DNA of 64,000 nt from Nevskia sp. GTDB lineage: Bacteria; Pseudomonadota; Gammaproteobacteria; Nevskiales; Nevskiaceae. Of the stretch, positions 52,127 through 60,999 are shown one piece after another. The notes beneath the pieces were generated by a model that did not search any database, had not been told where the DNA came from, and saw only the letters and a program-made list of their open reading frames with translations. The translations under genes were made by a program, and so were the position numbers. The stretch lies in NCBI GenBank assembly GCA_023229645.1, contig JALNYU010000006.1, positions 124,001 through 188,000 on the forward strand, in the 5' to 3' direction. Position 1 is the stretch's first letter. The number at the start of each line of letters is the position of its first letter.

Positions 52127-52840
52127 GTGAATCATGACTTGATCGAAAGAAACGTCGGCTTGATGGCCGTACTGACTGCCGTCGCGATCAGCTTCGGCGG
52201 GCTAGTCGAAATCGTGCCGCTGATGAATCAAAAGTCCGCCACCGAACCGGCAGTTGGCCTGCCGATGCGGACAGCGCTGGAAGTCGTCGGCCGCGAAGTT
52301 TACCTGCGCGAAGGCTGCTACAACTGCCATTCGCAGCAGGTTCGCTCACTAGCCGAAGAAGTGCTGCGCTACGGCCCGGCCTCGCAGGCCGGCGAATCGG
52401 CCTGGGACCACCCATTCCAATGGGGCTCGAAGCGCACAGGGCCGGATCTGGCCCGCGTCGGCGGCCGCTACAGCGAAGAATGGCATCGCCTGCATCTGAC
52501 CAATCCGCGCGACGTCGTGCCGGAATCGAACATGCCGGGCTATCCGTGGCTGAATAAAGCCAAAGTCGAATCCGGGGAAGCGGCAGCGATGATGACTGCA
52601 CTGCGCCGGGTTGGCGTGCCGTTCACGGATCAAGACATCGCGGCGGCCGACGCCAGCACCGTCGATCACACCCATATGGAGGCTTTGATCGCCTATCTGC
52701 AAACACTGAAAGTACCGCAGCCGCCCGTAGCGTCGCCCGCCGCAGCAGAAACGCCGGCCGCTGATACCGCGCAGCCAGCAGCTGAAGCAGCGCCGGCCGA
52801 TGCCACATCGGCAGAACCAGCCGCGGAGGCCAAGCCATGA
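52127..52840 (+). CDS. ccoO: cbb3 oxidase monoheme cytochrome c subunit II
   Basis: This 237-residue subunit has an N-terminal membrane helix and one heme site CYNCH (Cys64, Cys67, His68), with the axial Met in PESNMPGYPW. The last 50 residues are an Ala/Pro/Glu-rich tail (AAAETPAADTAQPAAEAAPA) not usual in CcoO. It passes electrons from CcoP to CcoN. The GTG start follows CGGAG. It overlaps ccoQ by 4 bases. Confidence 0.96.
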   Translation: MNHDLIERNVGLMAVLTAVAISFGGLVEIVPLMNQKSATEPAVGLPMRTALEVVGREVYLREGCYNCHSQQVRSLAEEVLRYGPASQAGESAWDHPFQWGSKRTGPDLARVGGRYSEEWHRLHLTNPRDVVPESNMPGYPWLNKAKVESGEAAAMMTALRRVGVPFTDQDIAAADASTVDHTHMEALIAYLQTLKVPQPPVASPAAAETPAADTAQPAAEAAPADATSAEPAAEAKP

Positions 52841-53040
52841 TCAGCGGAATCTTCACTTCGTTGGCGTTCTTCGCCTTCATTACCACCTGCGTTTGGGCCG
52901 CGCTCGGCCGCAATCGCAAGCGCTTCGAAGAAGCCGCCGCACTGCCTTTGCACGAAGACGACCAACCCACCCTAGCGACTAAAACCGCACCGGCGTCGGA
53001 ACAGACCCAGGATTGCGGCTGTGGAGGCTGCCGAGTATGA
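52837..53040 (+). CDS. ccoQ: cbb3 oxidase small subunit CcoQ
   Basis: This 67-residue protein has one membrane helix (ISGIFTSLAFFAFITTCVWA) and a charged tail, as for CcoQ, which stabilises the oxidase. An odd C-terminal QDCGCGGCRV with three Cys is present, possibly a metal or redox site. Its stop overlaps the ccoP start. Confidence 0.85.
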   Translation: MISGIFTSLAFFAFITTCVWAALGRNRKRFEEAAALPLHEDDQPTLATKTAPASEQTQDCGCGGCRV

Positions 53041-53933
53041 GTACCTTCTGGAGTATTTGGATCATCGTCATCACCGCTGGGATGATGGTGGGCTGCCTGT
53101 GGCTGCTATTCGCCAACGCACGCGGCGTCCCTGGCGAGGTTAAGGACCATACCTGGGACGATGATCTGCATGAGTACAATAATCCACTACCGCGCTGGTG
53201 GCTGAATCTATTCATTCTCACGATTATCTTCGCCGCCGGGTATCTCGCGTTTTACCCCGGCCTCGGTAATCTTGGTGGCCGCCTTGGTTGGACCCAATCA
53301 GGCGAACTGGCGAATAAACTCGATGCACTCACCGCCAAACGGCGCGCAGCATTTGCGGCACTTGCCGATAAAGACTTCCCCGCGCTGGCGAAAGATCCTT
53401 CAGCGCAATCGCTAGGGCACGCGGTTTTCCTCGGCAACTGCGCCGGCTGCCACGGCGCCGACGCACACGGCGCCATCGGCTTTCCAAATCTGACCGATAA
53501 AGACTGGCTCTACGGCGGCGACCCCGAAACCTTGGTCAAGACCATCGTCGAAGGCCGCCACGGCCAGATGCCGGCATTCGGCGCGGTCTTGCAACCCGAC
53601 GCACTGCAAGCGCTCGTCGAATTCGTGCCGTTCTGGTCTGATGCTACGCTCGACGCTGGACGCCGCGAACGCGGCATGAAGCAATTTGCGATCACCTGCG
53701 CGGCCTGCCACGGTGCGGACGGCAAAGGCAATCCGCTACTCGGCGCGCCGAATCTCACCGACAACACCTGGCTTTATGGCGGTACCAGCAAAAAAGTACG
53801 TGAGACGATCGTTAACGGTCGCGGCGGCCAAATGCCGGCCCACGCCACGCTGCTGACACCCGAAGAGATTCGCATCGTCGCCGCGTATGTCTACGGCCTT
53901 TCGAATGCGCCCGCGTCGCTCGTCACTCCGTGA
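53037..53933 (+). CDS. ccoP: cbb3 oxidase diheme cytochrome c subunit III
   Basis: This 298-residue subunit has two N-terminal helices (FWSIWIIVITAGMMVGCLWL and WLNLFILTIIFAAGYLAFYP) and two heme sites, CAGCH (135-139) and CAACH (221-225), with Met ligands in GQMPAF and GQMPAH. It takes electrons from soluble cytochrome c. I use the ATG at 53037, which forms ATGA with the ccoQ stop. It overlaps ccoG by 4 bases. Confidence 0.97.
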   Translation: MSTFWSIWIIVITAGMMVGCLWLLFANARGVPGEVKDHTWDDDLHEYNNPLPRWWLNLFILTIIFAAGYLAFYPGLGNLGGRLGWTQSGELANKLDALTAKRRAAFAALADKDFPALAKDPSAQSLGHAVFLGNCAGCHGADAHGAIGFPNLTDKDWLYGGDPETLVKTIVEGRHGQMPAFGAVLQPDALQALVEFVPFWSDATLDAGRRERGMKQFAITCAACHGADGKGNPLLGAPNLTDNTWLYGGTSKKVRETIVNGRGGQMPAHATLLTPEEIRIVAAYVYGLSNAPASLVTP

Positions 53934-55375
53934 ACATACCCTCCAGCACGCCTCCACCCCCGCCCCAGCGGCCGGCCTCCACCGCCGCTGGCGAGCAGGC
54001 CGCGCCGGCTGAGGCGGTCCTGCTTTATCAAGCCGGGCCCAAAATTCAGCCGCGGCGGGCCGATGGCCGCTATGCCCGCCTCCGGGTGTTCGCAATGTTT
54101 GCGTTGCTGGGGCTTTATTACGCTCTGCCGTGGATCAGTTGGCACGGCCAGCAATTGGTTTTATTCGACTTACCGCACCGGCGCTTCTATCTGTTCGGAC
54201 TCACGCTGGTGCCGCAAGATCTGCCGCTGCTGGCCGCGATGTTGTTCACGGCGGCGTTAACGCTATTCTTGTTCACCTCGCTCGCAGGCCGCCTATGGTG
54301 CGGTTATTCCTGTCCGCAAACGGTCTGGACTGAAGCTTTTCTCTGGCTGGAATACTTCACTGAAGGCGACCGCCACGCGCGTATGAAGTTGGACAAACCG
54401 GGCTGGACGTTTAACAAAATCGTCCGCCGCGGTGGTAAGCATCTGGCATGGGCGCTGTTCGCGGCGATGACCGGCGTTACCTTTGTCGCTTACTTCGTCC
54501 CCGCACGCGAACTCATTCCCGCCGCGTTCGCGTTGCAACTCAGCGGCTGGTCGCTGTTCTGGTGCGTGTTCTATAGCTTCGCGACCTGGGGCAACGCCGG
54601 CTTTCTGCGCGAGCAAGTCTGCAAATACATGTGCCCATACGCGCGCTTCCAAAGCGCGATGTTCGACCGCGATACGCTGATCATCGCCTACGACGAAAAG
54701 CGTGGTGAGCCACGCAAGCACGCGGCCAAAGAAATTGGCAAACCCGCCGGGGATTGCATCGACTGCTCGCTCTGCGTGCAGGTCTGCCCGACCGGTATCG
54801 ACATCCGCAAAGGCCTGCAGTACGAGTGCATCGCCTGCGCCGCGTGTATCGATGTTTGCGATACCGTGATGGACAGCCAGCAGCGCCCACACGGCTTGAT
54901 TCACTATACCAGCGCGAACCACGACGCCGGCAAAAAAGTACGTTTGCTGCGTCCCCGCACGCTCGGCTATGGTGCCGTCTGGCTGGTCGCCTGTGGTGTA
55001 TTGCTGACCTTGATCGTCAACCACTCGACGCTGTACTTCGACGTCATGCGCGACCGCCACACGCTCTATCGCGAGCTGGCCAGCGGCGCGATCGAAAATC
55101 TTTACGTCGTCGATATCACCAACGGCGATAACCAAGCGCACAACTTCGCGATTTCGGCGCGGCTCGAAGATGGCACGGCGCTGGAAGTGGAACCAACACA
55201 CTTGCAACGGGAACCGGGCCAGACCGCGAAAAGCATGGTGTCGCTACGCATCCCGCATGAAACTGTCGAACACGGCAATTTGCCGTCGGCGGCGCGCATC
55301 GTTGTCACGCTAACCCCCGAAGATAAACCCGAAGCGGCACGCAGCCACAGCGCCCGCTTTCTAACCGGAGACTAA
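53930..55375 (+). CDS. ccoG: Cytochrome oxidase assembly ferredoxin CcoG
   Basis: This 481-residue membrane protein (RdxA/FixG family) has about five helices, a polyferredoxin region with two [4Fe-4S] motifs (CIDCSLCVQVCPTG and CIACAACIDVCD) and a C-terminal Ig-like periplasmic domain. The RLWCGYSCPQTVW loop holds another Cys pair. CcoG is linked to copper reduction during cbb3 assembly. The start is GTG overlapping ccoP. Confidence 0.95.
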   Translation: MNIPSSTPPPPPQRPASTAAGEQAAPAEAVLLYQAGPKIQPRRADGRYARLRVFAMFALLGLYYALPWISWHGQQLVLFDLPHRRFYLFGLTLVPQDLPLLAAMLFTAALTLFLFTSLAGRLWCGYSCPQTVWTEAFLWLEYFTEGDRHARMKLDKPGWTFNKIVRRGGKHLAWALFAAMTGVTFVAYFVPARELIPAAFALQLSGWSLFWCVFYSFATWGNAGFLREQVCKYMCPYARFQSAMFDRDTLIIAYDEKRGEPRKHAAKEIGKPAGDCIDCSLCVQVCPTGIDIRKGLQYECIACAACIDVCDTVMDSQQRPHGLIHYTSANHDAGKKVRLLRPRTLGYGAVWLVACGVLLTLIVNHSTLYFDVMRDRHTLYRELASGAIENLYVVDITNGDNQAHNFAISARLEDGTALEVEPTHLQREPGQTAKSMVSLRIPHETVEHGNLPSAARIVVTLTPEDKPEAARSHSARFLTGD

Positions 55376-55379
55376 AGTC

Positions 55380-55562
55380 ATGGCCCACGCCCATACCACC
55401 CCTGCCGCGAACACCGGTCGCCGCGGTTTGCCGTTGGAATTGATGCTGGTCATTGGCCTACCGTTGATGTCGATGTTTATCGGTGGCGCCATCATCATTA
55501 CCGCTTATAGTCATGGCTTCACCGTAATTCCGGAGTCCGCGAGCCATGCCACTGCGCGTTAA
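55380..55562 (+). CDS. Small membrane protein in the CcoH position
   Basis: This 60-residue protein has one helix (LMLVIGLPLMSMFIGGAIII) and short polar ends. It sits between ccoG and ccoI, where ccoH/fixH normally lies. CcoH is about 150-180 residues with a periplasmic FixH domain and a YYKEG-like motif after the helix; neither is seen here. It may be a shortened CcoH or an unrelated small subunit. Spacing to both neighbours (4 and 12 bases) supports translation. Confidence 0.7.
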   Translation: MAHAHTTPAANTGRRGLPLELMLVIGLPLMSMFIGGAIIITAYSHGFTVIPESASHATAR

Positions 55563-55574
55563 AGCAGCTCAGCC

Positions 55575-57794
55575 ATGAGCCGCGACTGGGCCGCCTTCGA
55601 TCGCGCCGATCTGCAATCGGCCGTCGGCCAGCGCCGCGGCAATGGGCTGGACGTGATGATTGCGCTGGACGGCATGCACTGCGCCAATTGCGCCGCGCGC
55701 GCCGAACGCGCCCTCGGCACGGATACCCAGGACGTCCGCATCAATGTCGCCGCACGAACGCTCGCGTTCCATTGGCGCCCGGGTGACGTGCAGCTCTCTG
55801 CGCTGTTAAAGCGACTCGACGATGCCGGCCTTGCGCCGCAATTGCTCGCCCGCAGTGACGCCGATACCGCAGCAGTACGCGAAGAGCGCGTTGCAAAAGC
55901 GCGCATCGGCGTCGCCATCGTCTGCGCGATGCAGGTCATGATGCTGGCATGGCCGCAGTACACCGGTGCCGTGCCCGACGCCGGCATCGCTTATTTGCTG
56001 CGGCTTGCGCAGTGGGTTATCGCAACCCCCGCCGTGATCTGGGCCGGTGCGCCGTTTTTCATCAACGCTTATCGGGCGCTACGGCAGCGGCAGCTGGATA
56101 TGGACGTGCCGATCGCCCTCGCGCTCGCCGCCGCTTACCTGCCTTCCGCTTGGCGCAGCTACACCGGCAGCGGCGAAATCTATTTCGATACTGCGACGAT
56201 GTTCGTTGCACTGCTGGCACTCGGCCGCTGGCTGGAACAGCGCACCCGCAGACTGGCCGGCAAGCGCGTGCGGCAATTAGCCGGGCGGCGGGCACTTACC
56301 GCGCAGCGCCGCGTCAATGGCATTGTTGAATCGGTGCCGATCACCGCGTTGCAAGCGGGTGACGAGCTATTGGTCGCGGCTGGCGATGCGCTCCCCGCCG
56401 ATGGCCTGCTCCTGGAAACAGAAGCCGATCTCGACGAAGCGTTACTGACCGGCGAATCGCGGCCGGTACATCACAGTGTTGGCGATACGCTGCTCGCAGG
56501 CAGCCTCAACGTCGGTGCCGCACCGCTGATTTTGCGCGCTGAGAAAGTCGGCACGGCGACGGTATTGGCGCAAATTACCCGTTTGCTCGACGCCGCCCAA
56601 ACCCAGAAGCCACGGGCTCAGCGCGTCACTGATCGCATCGCGCGGCATTTCATTACCGCCGTGCTCGGGCTCGCCGCATTTGGCATCGCGCTGACCTTGC
56701 TGCGCGGCAAGAGCGGCGATGCCGCGTTAGATGTCGCGCTCGCAGTACTCGTCGCGAGCTGCCCCTGTGCGCTGTCGCTCGCCGTACCGGCCGCGCTGGC
56801 AGCGGCGACATCGCGGCTCTCGGCCCGCGGCGTCTTAGTCAGCAATGCCGAAGCGCTGTTGGCGTTGCCGAAAGTCGATACCGTGGTGTTCGATAAAACC
56901 GGTACGTTGACTGAGAACGCCCTGCAGCTGAGTTTGATCGAGCCGCTCGGCAGCCGTGACGCCGCCAGCTGCCTACAGCTCGCCGCCGCACTGGAGCAAG
57001 GCCAGCGCCACCCGATTGCAAAAGCATTGCTGCGCAGTGCACCGAATGCGCCAAGCGATGTCATCGCCGCCGCTGAAAACGGCGGCTTGCACGCGTTTTT
57101 TGGCGGTCGCCAATATTGGCTTGGTGCGCCTGAGCACGTACCGGTGCAACTGCCGCCACCCCCGGGCGTAAATACCGGTGAAACCGCCATCGTCCTCACC
57201 GAAAACGGCAAGCCACTGGCGCGGTTTTTCTTCACCGCAACGCTACGGCCCGAAGCGCCGAAAATCGTCGCCGAGCTGCAGGCGCAGCCGCTACACGTGG
57301 AAATCCTCAGCGGCGATTCCGCTGACGCAACGCGGGCGCTTGCCGGCCAGATCGGCGTCAAAACCTATGCGGCGCGGCAGACGCCGGTCGAAAAACTGGC
57401 GCGGCTGCAAGCGCTGCAACAGCAAGGCCGACACGTGCTCGCCGTTGGCGACGGCATGAACGATGCCCCGCTGCTGGCTGCCGCCGATGTCTCCGCCGCG
57501 CTACCCGATGGTTCGGCGCTGGCCCAAGCCCGCGCTGACTTGCTGCTGCTCGGCAATTCCCTCGCCGGCCTGCCGCTCGCCATCGCCGCGGCGAAGACCG
57601 CCGCGCGGCGCATCCACGAGAACCTGCTTTGGGCCGCTGTCTACAATATCGCGGTGCTGCCGTTGGCGCTGGCGGGTTTGCTGCAACCTTCGCTGGCTGC
57701 CGCGGGAATGTCTATTTCGTCGCTGCTCGTGGTCTTGAATGCGCTGCGCCCTGGCGCAGCGGAACGCGCGTTCGTCACTGGAGTATCCGTATGA
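55575..57794 (+). CDS. ccoI: Cu(+)-transporting P-type ATPase CcoI
   Basis: This 739-residue copper ATPase has an N-terminal HMA domain with CANCAAR at about 36-42, eight helices, the CPC copper motif in ASCPCALSLAVP, the phosphorylation DKTGT, the HP motif in GQRHPIAKAL and GDGMNDAPLL. CcoI exports copper to the periplasm for cbb3 assembly. The Cys/His-rich extra N-terminal domain of some FixI proteins is missing. It overlaps ccoS by 4 bases. Confidence 0.95.
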   Translation: MSRDWAAFDRADLQSAVGQRRGNGLDVMIALDGMHCANCAARAERALGTDTQDVRINVAARTLAFHWRPGDVQLSALLKRLDDAGLAPQLLARSDADTAAVREERVAKARIGVAIVCAMQVMMLAWPQYTGAVPDAGIAYLLRLAQWVIATPAVIWAGAPFFINAYRALRQRQLDMDVPIALALAAAYLPSAWRSYTGSGEIYFDTATMFVALLALGRWLEQRTRRLAGKRVRQLAGRRALTAQRRVNGIVESVPITALQAGDELLVAAGDALPADGLLLETEADLDEALLTGESRPVHHSVGDTLLAGSLNVGAAPLILRAEKVGTATVLAQITRLLDAAQTQKPRAQRVTDRIARHFITAVLGLAAFGIALTLLRGKSGDAALDVALAVLVASCPCALSLAVPAALAAATSRLSARGVLVSNAEALLALPKVDTVVFDKTGTLTENALQLSLIEPLGSRDAASCLQLAAALEQGQRHPIAKALLRSAPNAPSDVIAAAENGGLHAFFGGRQYWLGAPEHVPVQLPPPPGVNTGETAIVLTENGKPLARFFFTATLRPEAPKIVAELQAQPLHVEILSGDSADATRALAGQIGVKTYAARQTPVEKLARLQALQQQGRHVLAVGDGMNDAPLLAAADVSAALPDGSALAQARADLLLLGNSLAGLPLAIAAAKTAARRIHENLLWAAVYNIAVLPLALAGLLQPSLAAAGMSISSLLVVLNALRPGAAERAFVTGVSV

Positions 57795-57931
57795 CTAGCC
57801 TGTATTTACTCATTCCACTCGGCGTCGCTACCGTATTTGGCGCCATCGGCGTCTTCATTTGGGCGGCGAACAGCGGCCAGTTCGATGAACTCGATGCCGC
57901 TTCCCGCCGGCTACCGGACAACGAGCCATGA
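57791..57931 (+). CDS. ccoS: cbb3 oxidase assembly protein CcoS
   Basis: This 46-residue protein has one helix (LYLLIPLGVATVFGAIGVFIW) followed by FDELDAASRRLPDNEP, the pattern of CcoS, which is needed for cofactor insertion into cbb3 oxidase. It overlaps ccoI and the next gene by 4 bases each. Confidence 0.92.
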   Translation: MTSLYLLIPLGVATVFGAIGVFIWAANSGQFDELDAASRRLPDNEP

Positions 57932-58248
57932 GCCGCGAAGACCTCCAACCCGAAGTTGCTGATCGGCCGTGCCGGATCTGGGCCCGGCGCTGTCTGCTGA
58001 GTTCCGAATCGGCGTGGGCTGGCGAATATCGCCGCTTGCTCGTCGCAACCGCGCGCGACCCCAGCAATCAAGCCTTCCTGATCGACGCCCGCACACGTCT
58101 GGAATCGTTGCAAGCGGCGCTCGGCCGCCTCGTCGGTGATCGCAACGACCCATGCCGTCGCTGCGCTGCGCCGCTAGATCTGCGCGACGGCAATGCTGAA
58201 GGCCTGATGTCAGGCTGCGATGCGTTGCAAGAATTAGCAGCGGGCTAA
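57928..58248 (+). CDS. Unknown Cys-containing protein at the end of the cco operon
   Basis: This 106-residue soluble protein overlaps ccoS by 4 bases and is thus in the operon. It has no signal or membrane helix. Cys residues occur at positions 15, 22, 76, 79 and 96 or close to these; DPCRRCAAPLDL holds a CxxC pair. A helical middle (NQAFLIDARTRLESLQAALG) is likely. I do not recognise a family. Copper or redox handling for oxidase assembly would fit the context, but this is only inference. Confidence 0.6.
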   Translation: MSREDLQPEVADRPCRIWARRCLLSSESAWAGEYRRLLVATARDPSNQAFLIDARTRLESLQAALGRLVGDRNDPCRRCAAPLDLRDGNAEGLMSGCDALQELAAG

Positions 58249-58258
58249 GTCACACGTC

Positions 58259-58284
58259 GACCGGGAAGGCAGCGCTTCTCGGTC
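58259..58284 (+). terminator. Hairpin after the cco operon
   Basis: GACCGGGAAG and CTTCTCGGTC pair over ten positions (one G-T wobble) with a 6-base loop, 11 bases after the last stop. The tail has few T residues. Confidence 0.6.
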
Positions 58285-58295
58285 TGAATTCAGAC
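58282..58295. promoter_or_regulatory. 14-bp perfect palindrome upstream of tauA
   Basis: GTCTGAATTCAGAC is perfectly symmetrical and lies about 108 bases before the tauA start, partly overlapping the preceding hairpin. It may be an operator for the sulfonate operon or chance. Confidence 0.35.
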
Positions 58296-58402
58296 GATTC
58301 CATTATTAGGCAGGTGTGCGCGGTTTGTGCATGCTGTTTAGGGGTTAGCCTCGACTGTCCCGGCAGTCGCCCCTATCACCCGCTCCAACATAGGAATTGT
58401 TC

Positions 58403-59401
58403 GTGCCGCGATTTGTTACATGCTATCGCCTCGTCCTCGCAGCGCTGCTCACCAGCGTCGCCGCTACCGCTGCGGCTGCCGACAAGCCGCTAACCATTGC
58501 CTATCAGGCAACGGTTGAACCATCGAAAGTCGCGCAGGCCGACGGCGCCTATGAAAAAGCGCTGGGGCCGATCCAATGGCGCAAATTCGACTCCGGCGCC
58601 GACGTCATCGCCGCCATGGCTTCGGGTGACGTCCAAATCGGCTACGTCGGCTCTAGCCCGCTCGCAGCCGCCGCCGCGCGCAAACTGCCAATCCAGTGTT
58701 TTTTCGTCGTCGGCTTAATCGGCGACGCTGAAGCGCTGGTCGTGCGTAAAGACGGTGGCGTTACCGAACCGACAAAACTGGTCGGCAAAAAGATCGCGGT
58801 GCCGTTTGTTTCGACCACGCACTACAGCCTGCTCGCGGCGCTCAAACATTGGCAGATTGACCCAAAAACGGTACAGATTCTGAATTTGCGACCGCCTGAA
58901 ATTGCCGCCGCGTGGCTGCGCGGCGATATCGACGCGGCCTATATTTGGGACCCGGCGCTAGGCAAAATCCGGCCGACGGCACGCGTGCTGACCACGTCGA
59001 CCGAAGTCGCAACCTGGGGAGCGCCGACATTCGACGCCTGGATCGTCCGCCGCGATTACGCCGAAGCCCACCCCGACCGCGTTACCGCGTTTGCCCGCAT
59101 CACCGGTGCCGCCTATGCCGCCTACCGGAATGACGCCAATGGCTGGATCACTGCGACCGGGGCGGCGCAGAAAATCGCCAAACTTACCGGCGCCAACGCC
59201 ACCGAAGTGCCGCAATTGTTGACCGGCTACCGCTTCCCGACGCTCGCCGAGCAAGCCTCGGCAAGCCTGCTGGGCGGCGGCACCGGCAAGGCGATCGCTG
59301 ACACCGCTGCGTTCCTCAAGACCCAGGGCAAAGTACCTACGGTGCTAGACGACTACACGCCGTACATCAACGCTCGTTTCGTGCACGACGCCACGCAATG
59401 A
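58403..59401 (+). CDS. tauA: Taurine/sulfonate ABC transporter binding protein
   Basis: This protein of about 332 residues has a signal peptide (LVLAALLTSVAATAAAA) and a TauA-like mature part (PLTIAYQATVEPSKVAQADG, MASGDVQIGYVGSSPLAAAA, AAAWLRGDIDAAYIWDPALG). The GTG at 58403 is preceded by AGGA at 7 bases; a TTG at 58397 is less likely. It heads an operon with tauB, tauC and tauD-like genes and should bind taurine or another sulfonate. Confidence 0.9.
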   Translation: MPRFVTCYRLVLAALLTSVAATAAAADKPLTIAYQATVEPSKVAQADGAYEKALGPIQWRKFDSGADVIAAMASGDVQIGYVGSSPLAAAAARKLPIQCFFVVGLIGDAEALVVRKDGGVTEPTKLVGKKIAVPFVSTTHYSLLAALKHWQIDPKTVQILNLRPPEIAAAWLRGDIDAAYIWDPALGKIRPTARVLTTSTEVATWGAPTFDAWIVRRDYAEAHPDRVTAFARITGAAYAAYRNDANGWITATGAAQKIAKLTGANATEVPQLLTGYRFPTLAEQASASLLGGGTGKAIADTAAFLKTQGKVPTVLDDYTPYINARFVHDATQ

Positions 59402-60186
59402 TGCCCGACACCATGCAGCAATTGACGCTGAGCAACGTCAGCCTCAGCTTCGCGGGCAGCCCGATTCTCGAAGGCATCGACTTGCAACTGGCGTCGGATG
59501 AATTGGTCGTCGTCGTCGGCGCTTCCGGCTCCGGCAAGACTTCCATGCTGCGCCTTGCCGCCGGTTTTCAATCGGCCGACTCAGGCACTGTACAAATGAA
59601 CGGCCACGACATCGCCGGCCCAGGGGCAGAGCGTGCCGTTGTGTTTCAGGATGACGCCCTTTTCCCCTGGCTCAATGCCCGCGACAACGTCGCCTTTCCG
59701 CTACGCCTGCAAGGCGGTATCGACCGCGCTGAACGCATACGCCGCGCCGATGCTCAGCTTGCCGCCGTCGGCCTAGAAGGCTATGGCACACGCCGGCTGT
59801 GGCAACTCTCGGGCGGCCAGCGCCAGCGCGTCGGCCTCGCTCGCGCCTTAGTGGTGCAACCCGCGTTCTTGCTGATGGACGAACCCTTTGCCGCACTCGA
59901 TGCGCTGACGCGAGCGCAGATGCAGGTCGCGCTCTTGGAGGTTTGGTCGCGTTATCGCCAAGGCGTGCTGTTCATCACCCACGATATCGACGAAGCGCTA
60001 CTGCTGGCGACCAAGCTCGTCGTGCTCTCGGGCCGCCCCGCGCGCGTTGCTGAAACGTTGACGCTGGACTATGGCCGGCGCGTGTTGGCGGGCGCGACCA
60101 CACGTGAGATTCGCGCCGACCCACAGTTCCAAAACCTGCGCGAACAGGTATTAGACCGCTTGTTCCTATCCGAGCCCGCCGCATGA
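59398..60186 (+). CDS. tauB: Taurine/sulfonate ABC transporter ATPase
   Basis: This 262-residue ATPase has Walker A GASGSGKTS, signature LSGGQRQRVGLARAL and Walker B LLMDEPFAALD, with VVFQDDALFPWLNARDNVAF typical of TauB/SsuB. Its start overlaps the tauA stop (ATGATG). It drives import of the TauA ligand. Confidence 0.93.
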   Translation: MMPDTMQQLTLSNVSLSFAGSPILEGIDLQLASDELVVVVGASGSGKTSMLRLAAGFQSADSGTVQMNGHDIAGPGAERAVVFQDDALFPWLNARDNVAFPLRLQGGIDRAERIRRADAQLAAVGLEGYGTRRLWQLSGGQRQRVGLARALVVQPAFLLMDEPFAALDALTRAQMQVALLEVWSRYRQGVLFITHDIDEALLLATKLVVLSGRPARVAETLTLDYGRRVLAGATTREIRADPQFQNLREQVLDRLFLSEPAA

Positions 60187-60977
60187 GCGCGCTGCAGAAA
60201 AACCCATTGCGACGGAAGAGCGCGGCGCTGGTGTCGGCAATCACGATCACAGCGGTGCTAATTATTTGGTGGGCCGTTACCGGCATGCACGGCATCGATC
60301 CACTTTTTTTGCCGAGCCCCGGCGCGGTGCTCGCAAAGTTTGCTGAAGTTTGGCGAGAAGGCTATGTCGATGCCACGCTGCTGCAGCATCTGGCGGCCAG
60401 CTTGCTGCGGGTTTTCGCCGCGTTGGCGGCGGCGATTATTCTCGGCGTGCCGGTGGGTTTGGCGATTGGCACCAGCACCATCGGTCGCGGCATATTCGAT
60501 CCATTGGTCGAGTTTTTACGGCCGATTCCGCCGCTGGCCTATCTGCCGTTGATCGTGATCTGGCTCGGGATCGGCGAGACCTCCAAAATCGTCGTCATCG
60601 GCATCGCGATGTTTTCGCCGATTGCGATCTCCACCGCCGCTGGCGTCCGCAGCGTCGCACCGAACCGTATCGATGCCGCGCGCGCGTTCGGTGCACGCGG
60701 CTGGCAGTTACTGCTGCATGTGCGCTTGCCGAGCGCGCTGCCGGAAATTCTAACCGGCGTGCGGATTGCGCTCGGCGCTGGCTGGTCAACGCTGGTCGCG
60801 GCCGAACTCGTCGCCGCCACCCGCGGGCTCGGATTTATGATTCAGTCGGCGGCACAATTTTTGGTTACCGATGTCGTGATCATGGGCATTTTGGTGATCG
60901 CTGGCGTCGCATTTTTGCTCGAGGCCGGTGTACGTCTGCTCGAACGCTGGCTGGTGCCGTGGCGCGGCAAACTTTGA
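60183..60977 (+). CDS. tauC: Taurine/sulfonate ABC transporter permease
   Basis: This 264-residue permease has six helices and the family segments FLPSPGAVLAKFAEVWREGY, FLRPIPPLAYLPLIVIWLG and the EAA-like loop NRIDAARAFGARGWQLLLHV. It pairs with tauB (4-base overlap). The tauD-like gene follows after 22 bases. Confidence 0.93.
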   Translation: MSALQKNPLRRKSAALVSAITITAVLIIWWAVTGMHGIDPLFLPSPGAVLAKFAEVWREGYVDATLLQHLAASLLRVFAALAAAIILGVPVGLAIGTSTIGRGIFDPLVEFLRPIPPLAYLPLIVIWLGIGETSKIVVIGIAMFSPIAISTAAGVRSVAPNRIDAARAFGARGWQLLLHVRLPSALPEILTGVRIALGAGWSTLVAAELVAATRGLGFMIQSAAQFLVTDVVIMGILVIAGVAFLLEAGVRLLERWLVPWRGKL

Positions 60978-60999
60978 ATCAGCAGGTATTGGAATCGCG

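Noticed and set aside
54293..55207. 304-codon minus-strand frame opposite ccoG.
   Set aside because: Shadow of ccoG; no start signal and no recognisable fold.
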